Assembly: GCF_000189635.1 (NCBI RefSeq)
Contig: NW_002476412.1
Location: forward strand, 295,107 to 359,106
Direction of reading: 5' to 3'
Length of the DNA: 64,000 nucleotides
DNA from: Tetrahymena thermophila SB210
Lineage: Eukaryota > Ciliophora > Oligohymenophorea > Hymenostomatida > Tetrahymenidae
Under the pieces are notes generated by a model. The model was not told the origin of the DNA, did no database searches, and saw only the letters and a list, made by a program, of their open reading frames with translations. Positions 37,226 through 50,196 of the stretch are shown piece after piece. The first letter of the stretch is position 1. Every line of letters starts with the position of its first letter. A program made the translations under genes and the position numbers.

Positions 37226-38820
37226 TCATTCTATTTGTTGCTCTTCATCTAGAGTGAGACGGGTAGATATAGAGTTAAGATTTTATTAGCTTTATAAGAT
37301 ATCATCAGGTTACTTTTATTTATTTAAGCTGTTTGTCATGCATTTAGCGAAACTATTATCTGATGAACTAAAGTTGGTATTGAAATGTTAATTATTTATA
37401 TTTTTATTGTTGCTCCTTAAGCTAGTGAGATTAGGACTCTAAATGTGTGAATGGTATGATGCTTAGTGAAGTTGACCAGAGTTATTCATATTATTTTAAG
37501 TGTTTAAACTATTAAAATGAGTATTGTTGCTATTGTAAAGATTATTACTATTATAGTTACTATTTATAGGAGTGCAGGTTGATACATTAGAAATAGTATC
37601 ACCTTTGAGCTCTAAATCATTCAATTATGCAAAGGAAGAAAAGATGCCTGAATCAAAATTGCAGTTGCTCTTATGGAAATAGAAGCAATCGCTACAAGAC
37701 TAGGGCTTTTCCATTTCTTCTTACTTATTTTTTTCATTTTTATCAACAAAAATATTAAGCAAAAAGTCATTGTCTTTGTTGTTCTAAATATCTTAATCTA
37801 GATGTTTGCTATTAGCTCTATTACTTTTTATTTCTTGCTCTATTGAGATGTTGTGATCATTGTCTTAAAAGCTATTATCAGAGATATTGTTAAGAATTTA
37901 AGATTCACCATCAAATTATTTTTGCTAGTTCATAGATAAATCGCACTCTAAAGACATTTTGCGAATTTTGATGTCTTAAGAGGAACCATTAGGAAAATTA
38001 AAGTCTTCAGAGAGATTATCATCGTGTTGTTCTACAAATTCATTAATTTCTTTTACTATTTGCTCAAGCTATTCTAATGAGGAAGAAATAAAAGGCGCAA
38101 GTAATTTTATAATAGCTTTAATATTCTCGTCCTCATATTTACTATTTATGAGAGGAGAAGTTTGTATAAATTTGAGAGTAATGAAAAGTATTTCTGAAGA
38201 ATTCAGACTTATAATATTATCGTAAGCTGGTTGATATTTAAAAAATAGTTAGTTATTAAAAAAATCAAAATAAAAAATTTTGTGGTAAATTGAATTCCTT
38301 TGCTCTTTTATTTTAAGTAACAGGTTGTAAATATATTTTTTTGATTACAATCTTACTAATCATAATACTTGTTACTTTATTTGTGTTTGATTTTGAATAA
38401 GCTAATAAATTTATTAAAATATATCTATAAGCATAGTTTTAATCAGTTTTTTTATTTTAGATGCAAATTAATTATAAAATTTATTTAACGTATCAAATTG
38501 AATTAATAGATTGTATCTTTAGATATTTAGCTGGTTAGAGCTTCAAAAAATGTGTTTTTATTTATTAAATAAAATTTTTTACTTTAATAAACGAAAAGTG
38601 ATGCAGTTTTGTAGTCTTCTTCGTCAATCTAAATCTTAAAAGCTGGTAAAAGAATAGATGGAGTAATTATAAAATTAAGATTTGGCAAGGAATTCATCTA
38701 ATCCTTTATCTAAGTTTCTATTTCTTCATTAGAATAGGCATTTTTACACATATAATTTAGATAATCGACAGTTATTTCTTCATTTTCTATTTCCTAATAT
38801 TTAAAAGTAAAATATGTCAT
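37226..38820 (-). CDS. Unrecognised protein with Asn/Ser-rich C-terminal half
   Basis: The start at 38820 gives MTYFTFKYQEIENEE. The first exon (about 38590-38820) contains a hydrophobic stretch (NFIITPSILLPAFKIQ). A second long exon (about 37226-38230) opens with helical sequence (NIKAIIKLLAPFISSSLEQL), then becomes Asp/Asn-rich, passes a small Cys/His cluster (CSDCFYFHKSNC) and ends in an Asn/Ser-rich tail finishing LTLDEEQQIE at TGA 37226-37228. One or two introns lie between about 38230 and 38590 and were not fixed exactly. The Cys/His spacing could bind zinc, but with a single cluster this is only a possibility. I do not recognise a family. Confidence 0.7.
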
Positions 38821-39868
38821 TAAGATCAAATCTATTTCAAATAATTTGATTTAATTTGACTGAAAAGAAGATATTCATTCCATTAAATTTATAAAAAAAT
38901 TTATATTTATTTATGTTTATGTATCTTCTTTCTCCCACACATGAGAAATTCCGATTAAGCATTTATTCAAGCTGTAATGAATATTTCAAAATTAAGAAAT
39001 CAAATATAAATGAAAAAAGAAATTCCTTCCCTCCAACCGAAGTAAGGGTTATAGAATTATATTGAATTAATTTTCTCTTAAAAAGTAGTTATAAATTCTT
39101 GGATACTTTTAAGAGGTATGTTTACTATCTTTGTAAATCCATATTTTCATCCACTGTCTTAACCAGTTTTAATTTTAAACTTTATCAAATGCTTGAATAA
39201 AAATTTAACTAAAAATCCAAAATTATATGCTTTAATTTGTAAGATAAATCTGATAAATCTTAACTCTATTTTAATATCTTTTTTCAAGCATTTTGGCATA
39301 AAGAAATAAAATAAAATCATATTAAATGTTTAAATTTTATTTTAAAATTATAAATGAAGGGTATCTCAGAATCAAAAATAAGCCATTTGATATTTATTTA
39401 GCATTTATAAATGAATCTTTATTAAATTTTAACAAAAATATGAATCGGAATTAAAGAAAAAATACTTAGGATTCAACCAAAGAATAGCGTTATTTGTAAA
39501 ATGGGAAAAAATAAAAGAGTGTTTTTTAAATGCGATGCAAGTTATTGATTGATTGCTAAAGGTAATGACAATATCTAAAATATTTGGTATTTATAATAAT
39601 AAAATTTTGAAAACCTTGTTCCATTAGGGTGGGAAGTTGATTGAATTTGATAAGCAATCAATTAAAATTAATTTTTAATGTTGGATTTTGATTTAAAATT
39701 TCTACTATAATAATTATAAGATGAATATTTGATTTATCAAATCCAACTTTACCAAAGAAATCAAATTATTAGTAAGTAATCTAATAACAAAAAGGAAATA
39801 TTAAATAAATTTTTTGAATTTTTCAATTAATTTATTTAATCTTTGTTAAATAAAAAATTGCTACCTTA

Positions 39869-40012
39869 ATGACTAAATAAAGGGAGCTCAAAGCTAGCTT
39901 TTATAACTCTTGTTTAGGAATAGAATTCTAATTTTTCACCCAATGTAATTCAAAAATGAAGACGAATATTTCGATCGACCTTAAGGATAGCTCAATTTTC
40001 TCCATTACCTGA
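39869..40012 (+). CDS. Possible 47-residue small protein
   Basis: Using the ciliate code, a complete frame from ATG 39869 to TGA 40010-40012 reads MTKQRELKASFYNSC at its start and ends DLKDSSIFSIT. Its GC content is clearly higher than the kilobase on either side, which in this genome normally marks exons. However, the minus strand of the same stretch also has an open, plausible frame (MEKIELSLRSIEIF), so the strand is not settled. It may be an exon of an unseen gene or a gene relic. Confidence 0.3.
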
Positions 40013-40526
40013 TGATTTCAATAGTAAAAAAATATGTATTAATCCTGTAAAAGTAAAGGATAAATTTGAAAAATAATTGAATGTTTTGTGGTTTAAGATA
40101 CATTAAAAGTTGAGTAAAATATTTAAGCTCATTTGTTTAATTTCAGTCTCTTAGATACCCCATAAAAATTGTAAAGTAAAATAGAAAAAATAAGAATTAA
40201 ATAATAATTTTAATGGTAAAAAGAGATAAGAATTATTTAATTCGATAAAATTAAAGTTAATATGTCTATTTTATTCTTTTGATTTACTTTTTTTTCTATC
40301 TACTTTCTATGAAAAGTTTACATAAAAAAGTTATAAAAAAAGTTTTTGGTATTTATAATTAATTTCCCTATCCTCGTAAATCAATTGTTTTCGAGTAAAA
40401 TGTGTTTTTATAAAAATATTGATTACAGCCTTGATCAATCAATTAATAAATAATTAAATAAACAACTCAAAAGCTATTCAATTTATATTGCAAATGTTTC
40501 AATTTAAATGCTACTGTAACCACAAA

Positions 40527-40820
40527 ATGAGTGACAAACGTTTCGTATTTTTAGTATATCCATATAAATAATAATAGTAATATTACATCTAAAACCCAAT
40601 AAAGAATTTTTTCACGAGCGTATAGTAGATTTTATTACAGACCATTACTGAAAGTGCAGTATTAATTTCTGATCTATTTTAATAAAAAATGTGTTTAGAT
40701 GAGAGTTAAATTATTGTAAAAATTTATCAGGATATGTTCAAATTAATTAAATATAAAACCTCGTAATCCTATTTGATTAAAGTTGTAAGGTCATTGCTTT
40801 AAAAGCTGCTGTTGTTTTGA
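40527..40820 (+). CDS. Possible 97-residue protein
   Basis: The frame from ATG 40527 to TGA 40818-40820 is 98 codons under the ciliate code. It starts MSDKRFVFLVYPYKQQQQYY and continues with a helical pattern (TITESAVLISDLFQQKM, IIVKIYQDMFKLIKY). The ATG follows ACCACAAA, a favourable A-rich context. Frames of this length arise by chance fairly often when only TGA stops translation, so composition is the main support. No family recognised. Confidence 0.3.
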
Positions 40821-42634
40821 TTAGTCTAGTTTTTATTTTCCATATATCAAAGTAAGCTATATGTATTATTAAATAAAAAAATATTCTTGACTCGATATCC
40901 CTTGTATAAAAATATGTCTAATTTCTTAGAGTTCAAAGCAAATAAGATCTAGCAATTATTAACTATATTTTATTTTAAATTATTCTGTTGTTGAAGGAAT
41001 AATTTTAGTTTTTATGTCCAATTTTCAGTAGAAACTTGTTATTTAATCACAAGTAAATGAATGAATGTAATGCGATGTGATATGCTGTGTTGTTTTGTGT
41101 TATTAATAAATGAATAAAGAAGAAGGAGTTTGTATTTTTTGTGTTGATTAAATAAATATTTTGATTAAGATAGATATGTATATCCTACTTTTTTGTTTGG
41201 TAATCTTTAATCTAAAAAATACTTATTTTATTATCCTCTTTTCTTATTTCTTTTTTAATTAATTTATTATTAAAAAAGCAATTAAGCTGATCAACTCATT
41301 TTGCTATGATTTTTAATCATTTACCAATTAATATTTATGGATATTATCTATTTGTTAATTAATGTTAGATCAAAAAGTGAATGATAAATGAATGATAATA
41401 CTTTTTAATACAAAGGATAATAGACATCTACCTTCTTTTAATGTCATTCATTCTTTGATAGATTGTATCAATCAATCTATCATTAAATTTAATAATAAAT
41501 AAATCATTCATTCGCTTATATTATTTAAGCAAAGACACTGCTTGATTCGTGAATGCAAGTATATATTAATAGGTAATATTTTATCTATCAAAAATAAGAT
41601 TAATTTTTCAAACAAGTGACTCACATTATTTTGATTATCTTTTAGTAATCAAAATGTTCATTGTTTAATTTTAAATTTTTTTATCGGATTTCTCCACAAA
41701 TTTTCCTGTTCTATTAATTGTATCATCAATTAAATACATGAAACAGGAAATATTTATCAAAACCCTCCAATTCTTAGATTTATAAAATGTAAAACAAGCT
41801 AAGGCTTTCCTATCTTTTTAAGTTTTATATCATTATTATACTAACTAAAATAAGAGACTATGCTCTCTAATTAAAAATAGATATATATTTAAACTAAAAC
41901 ACAACAGGAAATACAATATGATAAAATTTATCATTTTATATTTTATTTATTTTTTCATAGTAGTGTAAGTAAATCTGCTTATATATTTGCTAAGTGTTTG
42001 ATAGATAAATTAAAAAAGGACTAATTAAAAATGTATCATGTTTTACTTAATATAAAGAGTTTATAAATTTATAAATCTGATGACTTTACTTATTATTCTG
42101 CAAAGATTGAACGAACATAATATTTTCAACATTCAATTATTACTAAAATTATTAGAAAAAAATAAATTAATTTTTAAGTAATTTACTCCTTTCTGATAAT
42201 CCTCTATCAAATATTACAAATAAAACATCTATTAAATATTTTTTATTAAAAGCAATTTGTAAATTGAGCTTTGAATTACAAGAATGTTAATAAAAATTTA
42301 TTTTTTATTCATCAATTACTCTCTGATACAAATTGTAAAAATTGTTACGTTATTAATATTTTTTTTAATAGAATAAATACGAAATATGATAAACCGAATT
42401 GAATGAAGAATTTATAAAACATTACACGTTAATAATCAAAGAATCAAATATAAACTAAACTAAATATTTAGTATTTATTTTTATTTGTTTTATTTTATTT
42501 TATTTAATTAATTAATCAAGCTCTTAATTTCAGAGAACACCACTAAATCTTTTAGGTAAAATATTACTTGGGTGTTTTTTTTCCTTATAATTTCCACAGT
42601 CTTAACAGTATTAACTAGATAAACCTTTACAAAG

Positions 42635-42652
42635 AAGGAATGTGCATTCCTT
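42635..42652. other. Perfect hairpin followed by T-run
   Basis: AAGGAATG and CATTCCTT form an 8-base-pair stem with a two-base TG loop. A run of seven T lies at 42670-42676, similar to an RNA polymerase III terminator. The stretch 42540-42660 is less A/T-rich than its surroundings. It may belong to a small non-coding RNA, but no known RNA could be matched. Confidence 0.25.
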
Positions 42653-43106
42653 ACATACTCTTCTTTGCCTTTTTTTAATAATTGTATTTCAAAATTAATA
42701 CTCGAAATTCAATTCATATTAAAATTTTTATAGCTTTCAATGATTTTTTGCTTAAATTTTAAGAGTCTAGATTCTTAAACTAGGTCAATTTTAAGAGTAA
42801 ACAATTTTCTTTTAAGGATATGCAATTATTCATTTTCGTATTAAGTATATGGCTAAATCAGTTTTCAATTATGATTCAAATTCATTAAGAAAATAGTAAA
42901 TAATTCTTATTATATCTGATATTTTTGAGAATATTTTGTTAAATTAGATGTTTTGAATTATGACCATTCTTTTTTGACAAATTTCTTTAGTATTGATGTA
43001 AATTATAATTTTGCCACAATTTGATTCAATGATTATTCATGCCACATAAATTGCCAAATACAATTAAATTTCAATACATGTTGCTGTGAAAAAATCAATT
43101 AATCGA

Positions 43107-46100
43107 TCAATTTTAAAAAGATATTTGTTAGATAAACTGATATGTTTATTCTTGAAAATTTAAAGTAATCTTAACAAATTAATCATAAATATACCCAAAA
43201 ATTTTCAAATCTAATTAATCACGTGGTCCTCTCACCAAAATGTCTTTTTTGCCTTGTTCTTGATTGATTAAGCTCACCTGTTTTTAACTCAGCTTTTATG
43301 GATCAAATCTGTTCAGCTTTTAACTTTTTATTTCCCATAAATATTTATTAAAAACATTTAATTATTATGAAAAATTTTCTGAAATCTTAAAGATAGTATA
43401 TTAACGAGATTTATAGAAATATTCATAAAATAATCTAAAATGCCTATTTGTATACGGGCAAATATGGTGTTAAAACTAACAACTATCTACAAACATAATT
43501 TATTGAGTGAATCTTTAAATTACATTTATATTCAAGTATTGTTGTTTGATTATGTAGTAACATTAAATTTGAGGTAAATTGATAATTTATGCCAATTATT
43601 AAGATTCTAAAATATGAAAAACATTGAATTTAAAGTTCAAATATTTTTTAATTAGTATTCAATATCAATTTCTCAAAATAAACTTTAAAATTAAAATAAA
43701 AAATCGATGCTGTAAGTTAATTTTGTATAAAATTGTATTAAATTTAAGTCTTTTAAAAATTTTCAAGATACAACTTACACGATTAGAAATGAAATTTTTA
43801 AGATAGAAAATAAATTACTTTTTAATTGGATCTCTCAAATTTTAATTAACTTTTGACTTGACTGATTTTACGAGCTGCCTTTATTTTAATTTTTAATTAA
43901 GATTGGTTAATAAATAAATAAGTAAAAAATTATAATGTGGTGTCAAGTAAAACAAATATTTAATTAATTTATTTTAATTACTCAAGTTTTTCCTCTTTAT
44001 AGGTATTTTTGGCTACTTTATCACTACCATAATTATTTTCAACAAATCTCTGATTATTAAGAATCTTGTCTAAATATTCGTTTTCAAACTTCTACTTTAT
44101 TTGTTCATTAAATTATTTTTCTTGGTATCTTCTTATTTCTTCAGGTACTTCAAATCGCTAATTAATATGTGATGTCTGCTCATTTTATTTGCTGATTGTA
44201 ATTTTAAATGATTTTTATTTAAATATTATTATAATTCATCACAAATTAAATTGAATAAAATGATAAGAATATGATTTTTTTTATCTTTATTAATACTTTT
44301 GAATTAAAAGATTATTTACCATTTAATTTAATTAAATTGTACAATAATTATATTTTTCCATTAAATTAATTCTTCTATTAAAAGTAAATATTTTTTAGTT
44401 GGTATAATTTCTTGATTACATAATTTACGAAAAAATGAACAGCCTAAAGCTCTAAAATCCTTTTGAAAAGCAAAATAGATTATTATTATAATTAACTAAT
44501 AATTAATTAAATTTGATGTGTATATGTAATCTTCCTAATCTGTTTATCATAAATTATAAATTCTGATTGGTTGTTGAAAATATTTAAATTGCTTATTTTT
44601 TAACAAGAAATAAGCCATAAATTAATCATCAAATCAAAAAAGTAAAAATCTTCAAAAATTTCTTATTTTGATTGATTAAAGCTTTTGCTAAAAATTTGGT
44701 TTCTAAAAATAATAAAATGATGAAAAATTTAATATAAAATTAGTGTAAATATTAAAATTATAATAATATCTTGATTTTTAGATTCATAAATTCATTTATC
44801 ATGTTATAAATTTGATTAATTGATAAATAAAATATTTTGTTGTTTTATATATTTCAAATAGTAATCACTGATTAATCAAATTTTTAATTTGATTACTAAA
44901 TTCTAACCATTAAATAATTCCTTTAAAGATATTGATTACTTCTTTTGGAAAATATCTTATTAATTCTTAATTATTTTGAGAGTAACTAAATAATTACTTT
45001 GATCGAAAAATCATTAAAAAATATTATCATAGTAGTTAAGTTTAAATAAAATGATTTTTAATCATTTATTAGCTCAATAAAACTTATCAATTAATCATGC
45101 TATTTTAAAAAAATTTCTTTAAAAAAAATATGAAATAAGTATTTGAAGCATTTGATATTTTAAATATTAAAACAAATAAAGTTTGTTGATAAATTTTTAA
45201 TTGATTTTTAGATTTAATTTTTTCCTTTTATCTTTATAAAAATTCAATCTTCAAAAACATTTTTAGGTAGAAACGAGATCAAGAAAATATTTGTAAATAA
45301 TAAACATCCTTTAAAAATTTTTTTCTTTAAGCAATATAATTTTCTAAAGTTGGTAATTACTGTTTAAATGAAATTATTTATAGTAAATATTTAAATAATA
45401 TTTTTAATCTAAATACTATTTTTCAAAATTTTTTGAATATATTTCATAAATAATGGATAAAATTAATAATCAAATCCACTTTTAAGAGTTTAGTTTGAAA
45501 TATTTTGATCTAAATAGTAAATGAAAATTACATTAATTAATTGATTTCTTGTCTGAGTTGATCATTTTCTTAGTTAATTCTATAATTTAGCTTATTATTT
45601 GGGTCATAATTATAGTTGTGGTAATTTGAGTTTAGAGCTTGTTATCTATATTGATTTGCTTATTAGTAAAGATCATTAAGCTACTGCTATTCATACTATT
45701 TAATAGCTAAGTCATTATGTAAATCTTAATTATTTTTATTTAAATCATACTCAAATACTCTAGGATTTACATTTGTTTATTAATCATACATATTTTATAA
45801 TTAGTGTTAGTAGTGTATTTAGTTTCTTTCAGTACTTGTAAAAGGATCTTCAGAAGGAGATCCTAATTGCTACTATTAAAACTAATTATTAGACATTTAT
45901 TTTGTGCTTGGAGGGCTTTAAAGCTAATTTAATTCCTATTTCATATTATCTATTTCATTTTTATAGAATTAATTCTTTTGCTATTCATTAACTATTCTTT
46001 CTTACTACCAGTTTTCGATTTCCTATAATGATTATTTCAATTTTTAATCTGCAGCCATTAATTTACTCCCAATTTGCTTATCTTTTTTGGATTCTCCAAG

Positions 46101-46130
46101 CTCACTTATTTCAAATGATCTAGAATCCAT
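43107..46130 (-). CDS. Coiled-coil protein, 3' end uncertain
   Basis: Exon 1 (45532-46130) starts MDSRSFEISELGESKK and continues as Gln/Asn-rich coiled coil (LKQSLQEIENWQQERIVNEQ) to RQEINQL. It ends in phase 2 at a GT donor. The next coding-like stretch, after an acceptor at 44192, begins in the matching phase and reads NEQTSHINQRFEVPEEIRRY and FENEYLDKILNNQRFVENNY, fitting continuation of the helix. The implied intron (44192-45531, 1340 bases) is long but almost pure A/T. A last exon near 43107-43335 reads FDPQKLSQKQVSLINQEQGK and KKDILVRGPRD, ending at TGA 43107-43109. The join between about 43940 and 43335 was not resolved. Exon 1 is secure, exon 2 likely, the last exon tentative. No named family recognised. 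Confidence 0.55.
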
Positions 46131-48657
46131 TTCGTTATCCTATCCTGGCTCGTGCTTTTTATTAAAAATGAATTACATCCAAACATATCTTAAAAATATT
46201 AAACTTTTTTTCAGCACTATTATGAATTATCAATGAATTTATATTTTTTAATAGTCCTTTAATAAATGATAAAGATAAACGAAATTGATTTAATTTTGAA
46301 TTACAATAGAAGATTGGTGGTCAAATGAGTATTTATGCTTTGAACTCATGCTAAAAATAATTTTATTGTTAAAATTTAAACAAATTTATTTTAATCACAA
46401 TCAATGATTATTATTATATATCAGTATCTATTTAAAATTTTCGAATAAAGATTTAATATTTCTAACTAAATACTTGATAATCAATTAACATGATTCTTTG
46501 ATTTATTTTGTTATGAATGAAATCAAATTATTTGAAATTTCAATATTAAATCTAAATAATAAAATTGATTGTTATCATATATCATGCATATTTCTCAATT
46601 CAAAAATTTACTTTCTTAATATATTTAAATAAATAATAATAGTCAAACGATCATATTAAATTCTTTGTTATTCTATTTGAATGCAAATTATTATTTTTAT
46701 AAACATCTTTTTAACATATTTTATAAAATTATTTATATTAATTTTAGAAAGTATTTAAAAGATTGAATTGCTTTATTAAAATCAAGTAAATATAAAATTT
46801 AGAAAAAAATAGCAAAATAAAAAATTTTTTTATGGATAAATAAAAACATGTTGAGGCAATTAGTTAATAAATAGGAATTTTTTATTTTAAAAAATATATC
46901 AGAAAATGTTTGTCTTTTTTTTTATAGTTTTTAAGATATTTCATGCGTTTTTTGATTATTAGTTTATAACTTATCAAAATATATTTAAAAAAAGTAAATT
47001 ATATTTTTGTTAACTTGCTTAAGATAGAAGAGATTTTTAATTAAATTAAATTTATTTGTTGATTATATGATATCTCTTAAAAAAATATTTTTAATATAAA
47101 TTTAGTTTTATTTTATTTATAAACCTTAGGGTATTTTATGATATTTTGAATTTTTAGAAATATTTTAAACATTAATTATATCCAATCATTTTTTACTGAT
47201 TAATTAATTATGTAACTTATCTTATCATTAAATTTTCTAATAGAATAATACTTAAATTAATAAATAAATCTGCAATTTATCCCACGGTCAAAATAATTTC
47301 TCATTTTAATTACTTTTCTAATATTTTGGAATTAAATATTTTTAAAAAAGGTAAGAAAATAAATACTTTAAATATTACCATTTACAACTTATAAAATTTT
47401 TAATTTGTAAGAAATATTAAAAAAAATATAAAAGATTAATTTTCAATTATGGAAAAATACTGTCTAGATTATAGATAAAACTAGATTTAAAAAATTTAAA
47501 AATAAAAAGTATATTTTAAAAAAATATAATAATATGAAGTGATAAAATTTGATTATTACTTATTATCTTTTATATATTATGAAGAATTAACATTAATATA
47601 TAAATTTATATAAACTTTATATGATTTTTGTAAAACTAAAATAGATTTGAAATTGAAAAATGTGTGACTTACTTATGGTTGTAAACTAAAAGAAGAAGAA
47701 AGAGAAAATTAAAGTAAATTATTTAAATAAGTCCTTATTAAATTAAATAAAGAAAACAAAAAGTAGAGGTATTAGAAATTATTATAAAATAGTTAGTTAG
47801 AAGTTACAACAGTGGTAAATGTTTGTGTATATAATGAATAACAAATAACAATCAATTAATTTGATTTGGAATGCAATTGTTATGATAGATTGATATAAAC
47901 AATATAGTAGTATTATAGTTATAATCCATATACAATTTAGTTTTTTAAAGATTACTTCAAAATAATTTAAATAATTTATCGATCGATTCTTCTTTTTAAA
48001 GTTTAATTTAAAGTATTTCTTTAGCTTTTAAAATAATAAACTTAATCTGAGAAGTACTATCCTTGCACAACTGGCTAGTTGGTTGGCTGGATATTGATAA
48101 TTGCTTGAATGAATAGTTGTTTTAATTTATGCTATTGATATATTGCATCTTGAATTTAAAGGTTCAATCAATCTATTTTTACCTTTGTTTTGCTCAGTTT
48201 ACAAGAGTTTGTTTTAAAATCATCAACATAAAAAAAATTTGTTTGATTTAATTTTTAACAATCGCTATTAGAGACAGTTGATTTAATATAAAGTATAATA
48301 ATGGCAGTATAATGGCTGGCCCATTATTCGTTTATATATATTATATTGTTATTATTATTCATATATTGATTAAAAATGTTTTATATTTATTATATATTAT
48401 TAATAATGTTGTTATTGTTGTTGTTGCTTGTAATTGTGATTTTGTGAGAATTTATTGAATGATTGGAATAGGTCTTCAGTGAAGTACAGGAATTTACAAT
48501 GTCTGTGTTCGTATATGGTGATAATGATGTTAACTATATTATATTAGCTGAAATACACACTTCAAATAACTTAAGATTAAAATAGGATTTTTATCTGACA
48601 GACACTTAAGACGTAGTTCAATCAACAAGCCTGGAAAAGATTAACTAATTAGAGTTT
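46131..48657. other. Long AT-rich gap
   Basis: This 2.5-kb gap lies between the start of the coiled-coil gene and the end of the A20/AN1 gene. It is A/T-rich with long A or T runs. The part at 48050-48600 is a little more mixed, with GTT/TTA trinucleotide units near 48400-48440. I see no supportable gene. Confidence 0.6.
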
Positions 48658-49955
48658 TCAGATCTTTTCGAGCTTGGCCTTTTGTACTAAGGGGTTGTTT
48701 TGTTTGAGTAATTCTTTGCCGAATTAAGCGTGGTCATATTCACATTAGTGATCTTCAGGCATTCTGTGCTTGTTGCAGAAAGTGAAATCGCACTTGCACT
48801 TGATACCTAATAAGTTGACTTTCTTTTTGCAGGTCCAGCATCTGGAATGATCTTCCTATATAATTAATAATTAAATAATTTAATTAATATGTCATATTTT
48901 GATCATAATTATAATTTTGATAAAGTTATTCATGCGCACTATCATCCAATTAATATATAACTAAATTATTTAAAACTCTTTAAATTATTAATTCATCAGT
49001 TGGTGTATTTTTACAAAATCTCTCTTTTTTCTAACAAAGATCAGTCAATCAATCAAATTATTTGAATTAAATATTCTTCTTCTTGTTATTAATTAATTAA
49101 TTGAGTGATGACCTAACAATAAACTCCTTTATATTTTTATTCTATATACTTGTTTGATACTTTTCTAACTTTTAAAATATTTTATTAAGAGGCAAGGGTT
49201 TTATTTTGCAGATTCTCATCGTACATATTTATGTAGATTATAATCGCAATTATAACACTTCTCTTCGGATAAGCTTTCTATTTTTATATTTGTATTCTAT
49301 ATTTAAGTTATCTATGAGTCTCTTTAGTACGAATATTATTTTTGTTAGAGATGATTATGGAGATAATGTTTTTGAATTATATTAATAATTATATGGAAGG
49401 AGCAAACTCATGTGCGCACTGAATGCTTATGCTAAGAAATAAATTAAATATTTGTAAATACCTATTTAGGTTTTTAAGGAACTTCGGGATTTTATGCAGG
49501 TTATTCAACAACAATAGGTTCTTGGACAGGCTAAACAGCGACAGGTTATTATTGTTATTGTACTTAAACAGGGGGCTATTAAACAACGGGAGCAGAGTTT
49601 TTGAATTTCTTCCTAATAAATTTAAATGATAAACAATTAATTAATCATTTATAACTTTGTTGAAGTATTTTTATCTTATAATCCTACTAGTTATTGGCCT
49701 TTCCTCATAAAAAATAGAATGCTGAACCTTAATTCAGCTAAATTTTAGTTAATTTTTAAAATAATCAGGCGAAAATAAAATATATGTCTAGTGAGAGGGT
49801 TTAGGGCAATTAAGCAGTAGAATTAGATATTTATGAAGATAATTCCTAGAAATTTACTTGAAACAGGCAGAGCAGAGGTTGTCATTAGCGGGATTTCCAT
49901 AAAATCTGTTGCAGTCAGTGCAGAATTTGGCAGCGTTTTGTTCCATATTGCTCAT
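48658..49955 (-). CDS. A20/AN1-type zinc-finger protein
   Basis: Proteins of this plan bind ubiquitin through the A20 finger and act in stress responses and proteasome function. The start at 49955 gives MSNMEQNAAKFCTDC; the A20 finger follows with C-x2-C, then GNPANDNLCSACFK. The middle exon (about 49460-49600) is a Gln/Pro/Val-rich linker (PVVQQPPVQVQQQQQPVAVQ). The last exon (48658 to about 48855) is a full AN1 finger: CWTCKKKVNLLGIKCKC, FCNKHRMPEDHQCEYD, and the family C-terminus NPLVQKAKLEKI before TGA 48658-48660. Another possible exon near 49220-49340 reads LSEEKCYNCDYNLHKY and would insert an extra C-x2-C pair; its splicing is not certain. Domain identity is very secure. Confidence 0.92.
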
Positions 49956-50128
49956 TTTTATTATGTTTGTATGTATTGTATGTTTATTTTATTAGTTTTT
50001 AATAATTTTTTAAGTGTTTTTGTTTTTCTTATTTATTTTATTGAATAATATTTTTTTGTTAATTTATTTTTTATCAAGTTTTTGATTTTTTAGTGAAATT
50101 ATATAAAGCAGAAATTGCTATCTATACC

Positions 50129-50196
50129 ATCTCTATTCCCATTCTTCCCTTTTTTTCTTTCTTCCTTTCTTCCCTGTTTTTCTTTTATTCTTTTCT
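50129..50196. repeat. Pyrimidine-rich tract
   Basis: About 68 bases are almost entirely T and C on the plus strand, including CTTCC and TTTC units. The tract starts about 175 bases upstream of the A20/AN1 start, whose sense strand would therefore be purine-rich here. It could be leader or promoter sequence. Confidence 0.6.

Larger units (their letters stand above)
38821..43106. other. Long AT-rich gap with small GC-raised islands
   Basis: This 4.3-kb gap has no confident gene. The part at 38900-39060 is less AT-rich and probably belongs to the leader of the neighbouring minus-strand gene. Two islands with coding-like frames (39869-40012 and 40527-40820) are listed separately. A perfect 8-base-stem hairpin lies at 42635-42652, followed by a run of T near 42670. 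Simple ATGA/ATTC-type units are scattered around 41040-41530. Confidence 0.5.

Noticed and set aside
37152-37230. Plus-strand ATG frame beginning MSLFGKL
   Set aside because: It is short, hydrophobic and ends within the 3' part of the opposite-strand gene; no support.
43624-43806. Plus-strand Ile/Lys/Phe-rich frame
   Set aside because: Composition is that of random A/T-rich DNA, with no domain or GC rise.
49389-49629. Open frames on both strands over the Gln/Pro linker of the A20/AN1 gene
   Set aside because: The frame consistent with splicing to the A20 and AN1 exons reads Gln/Pro/Val-rich; the others are shadows.
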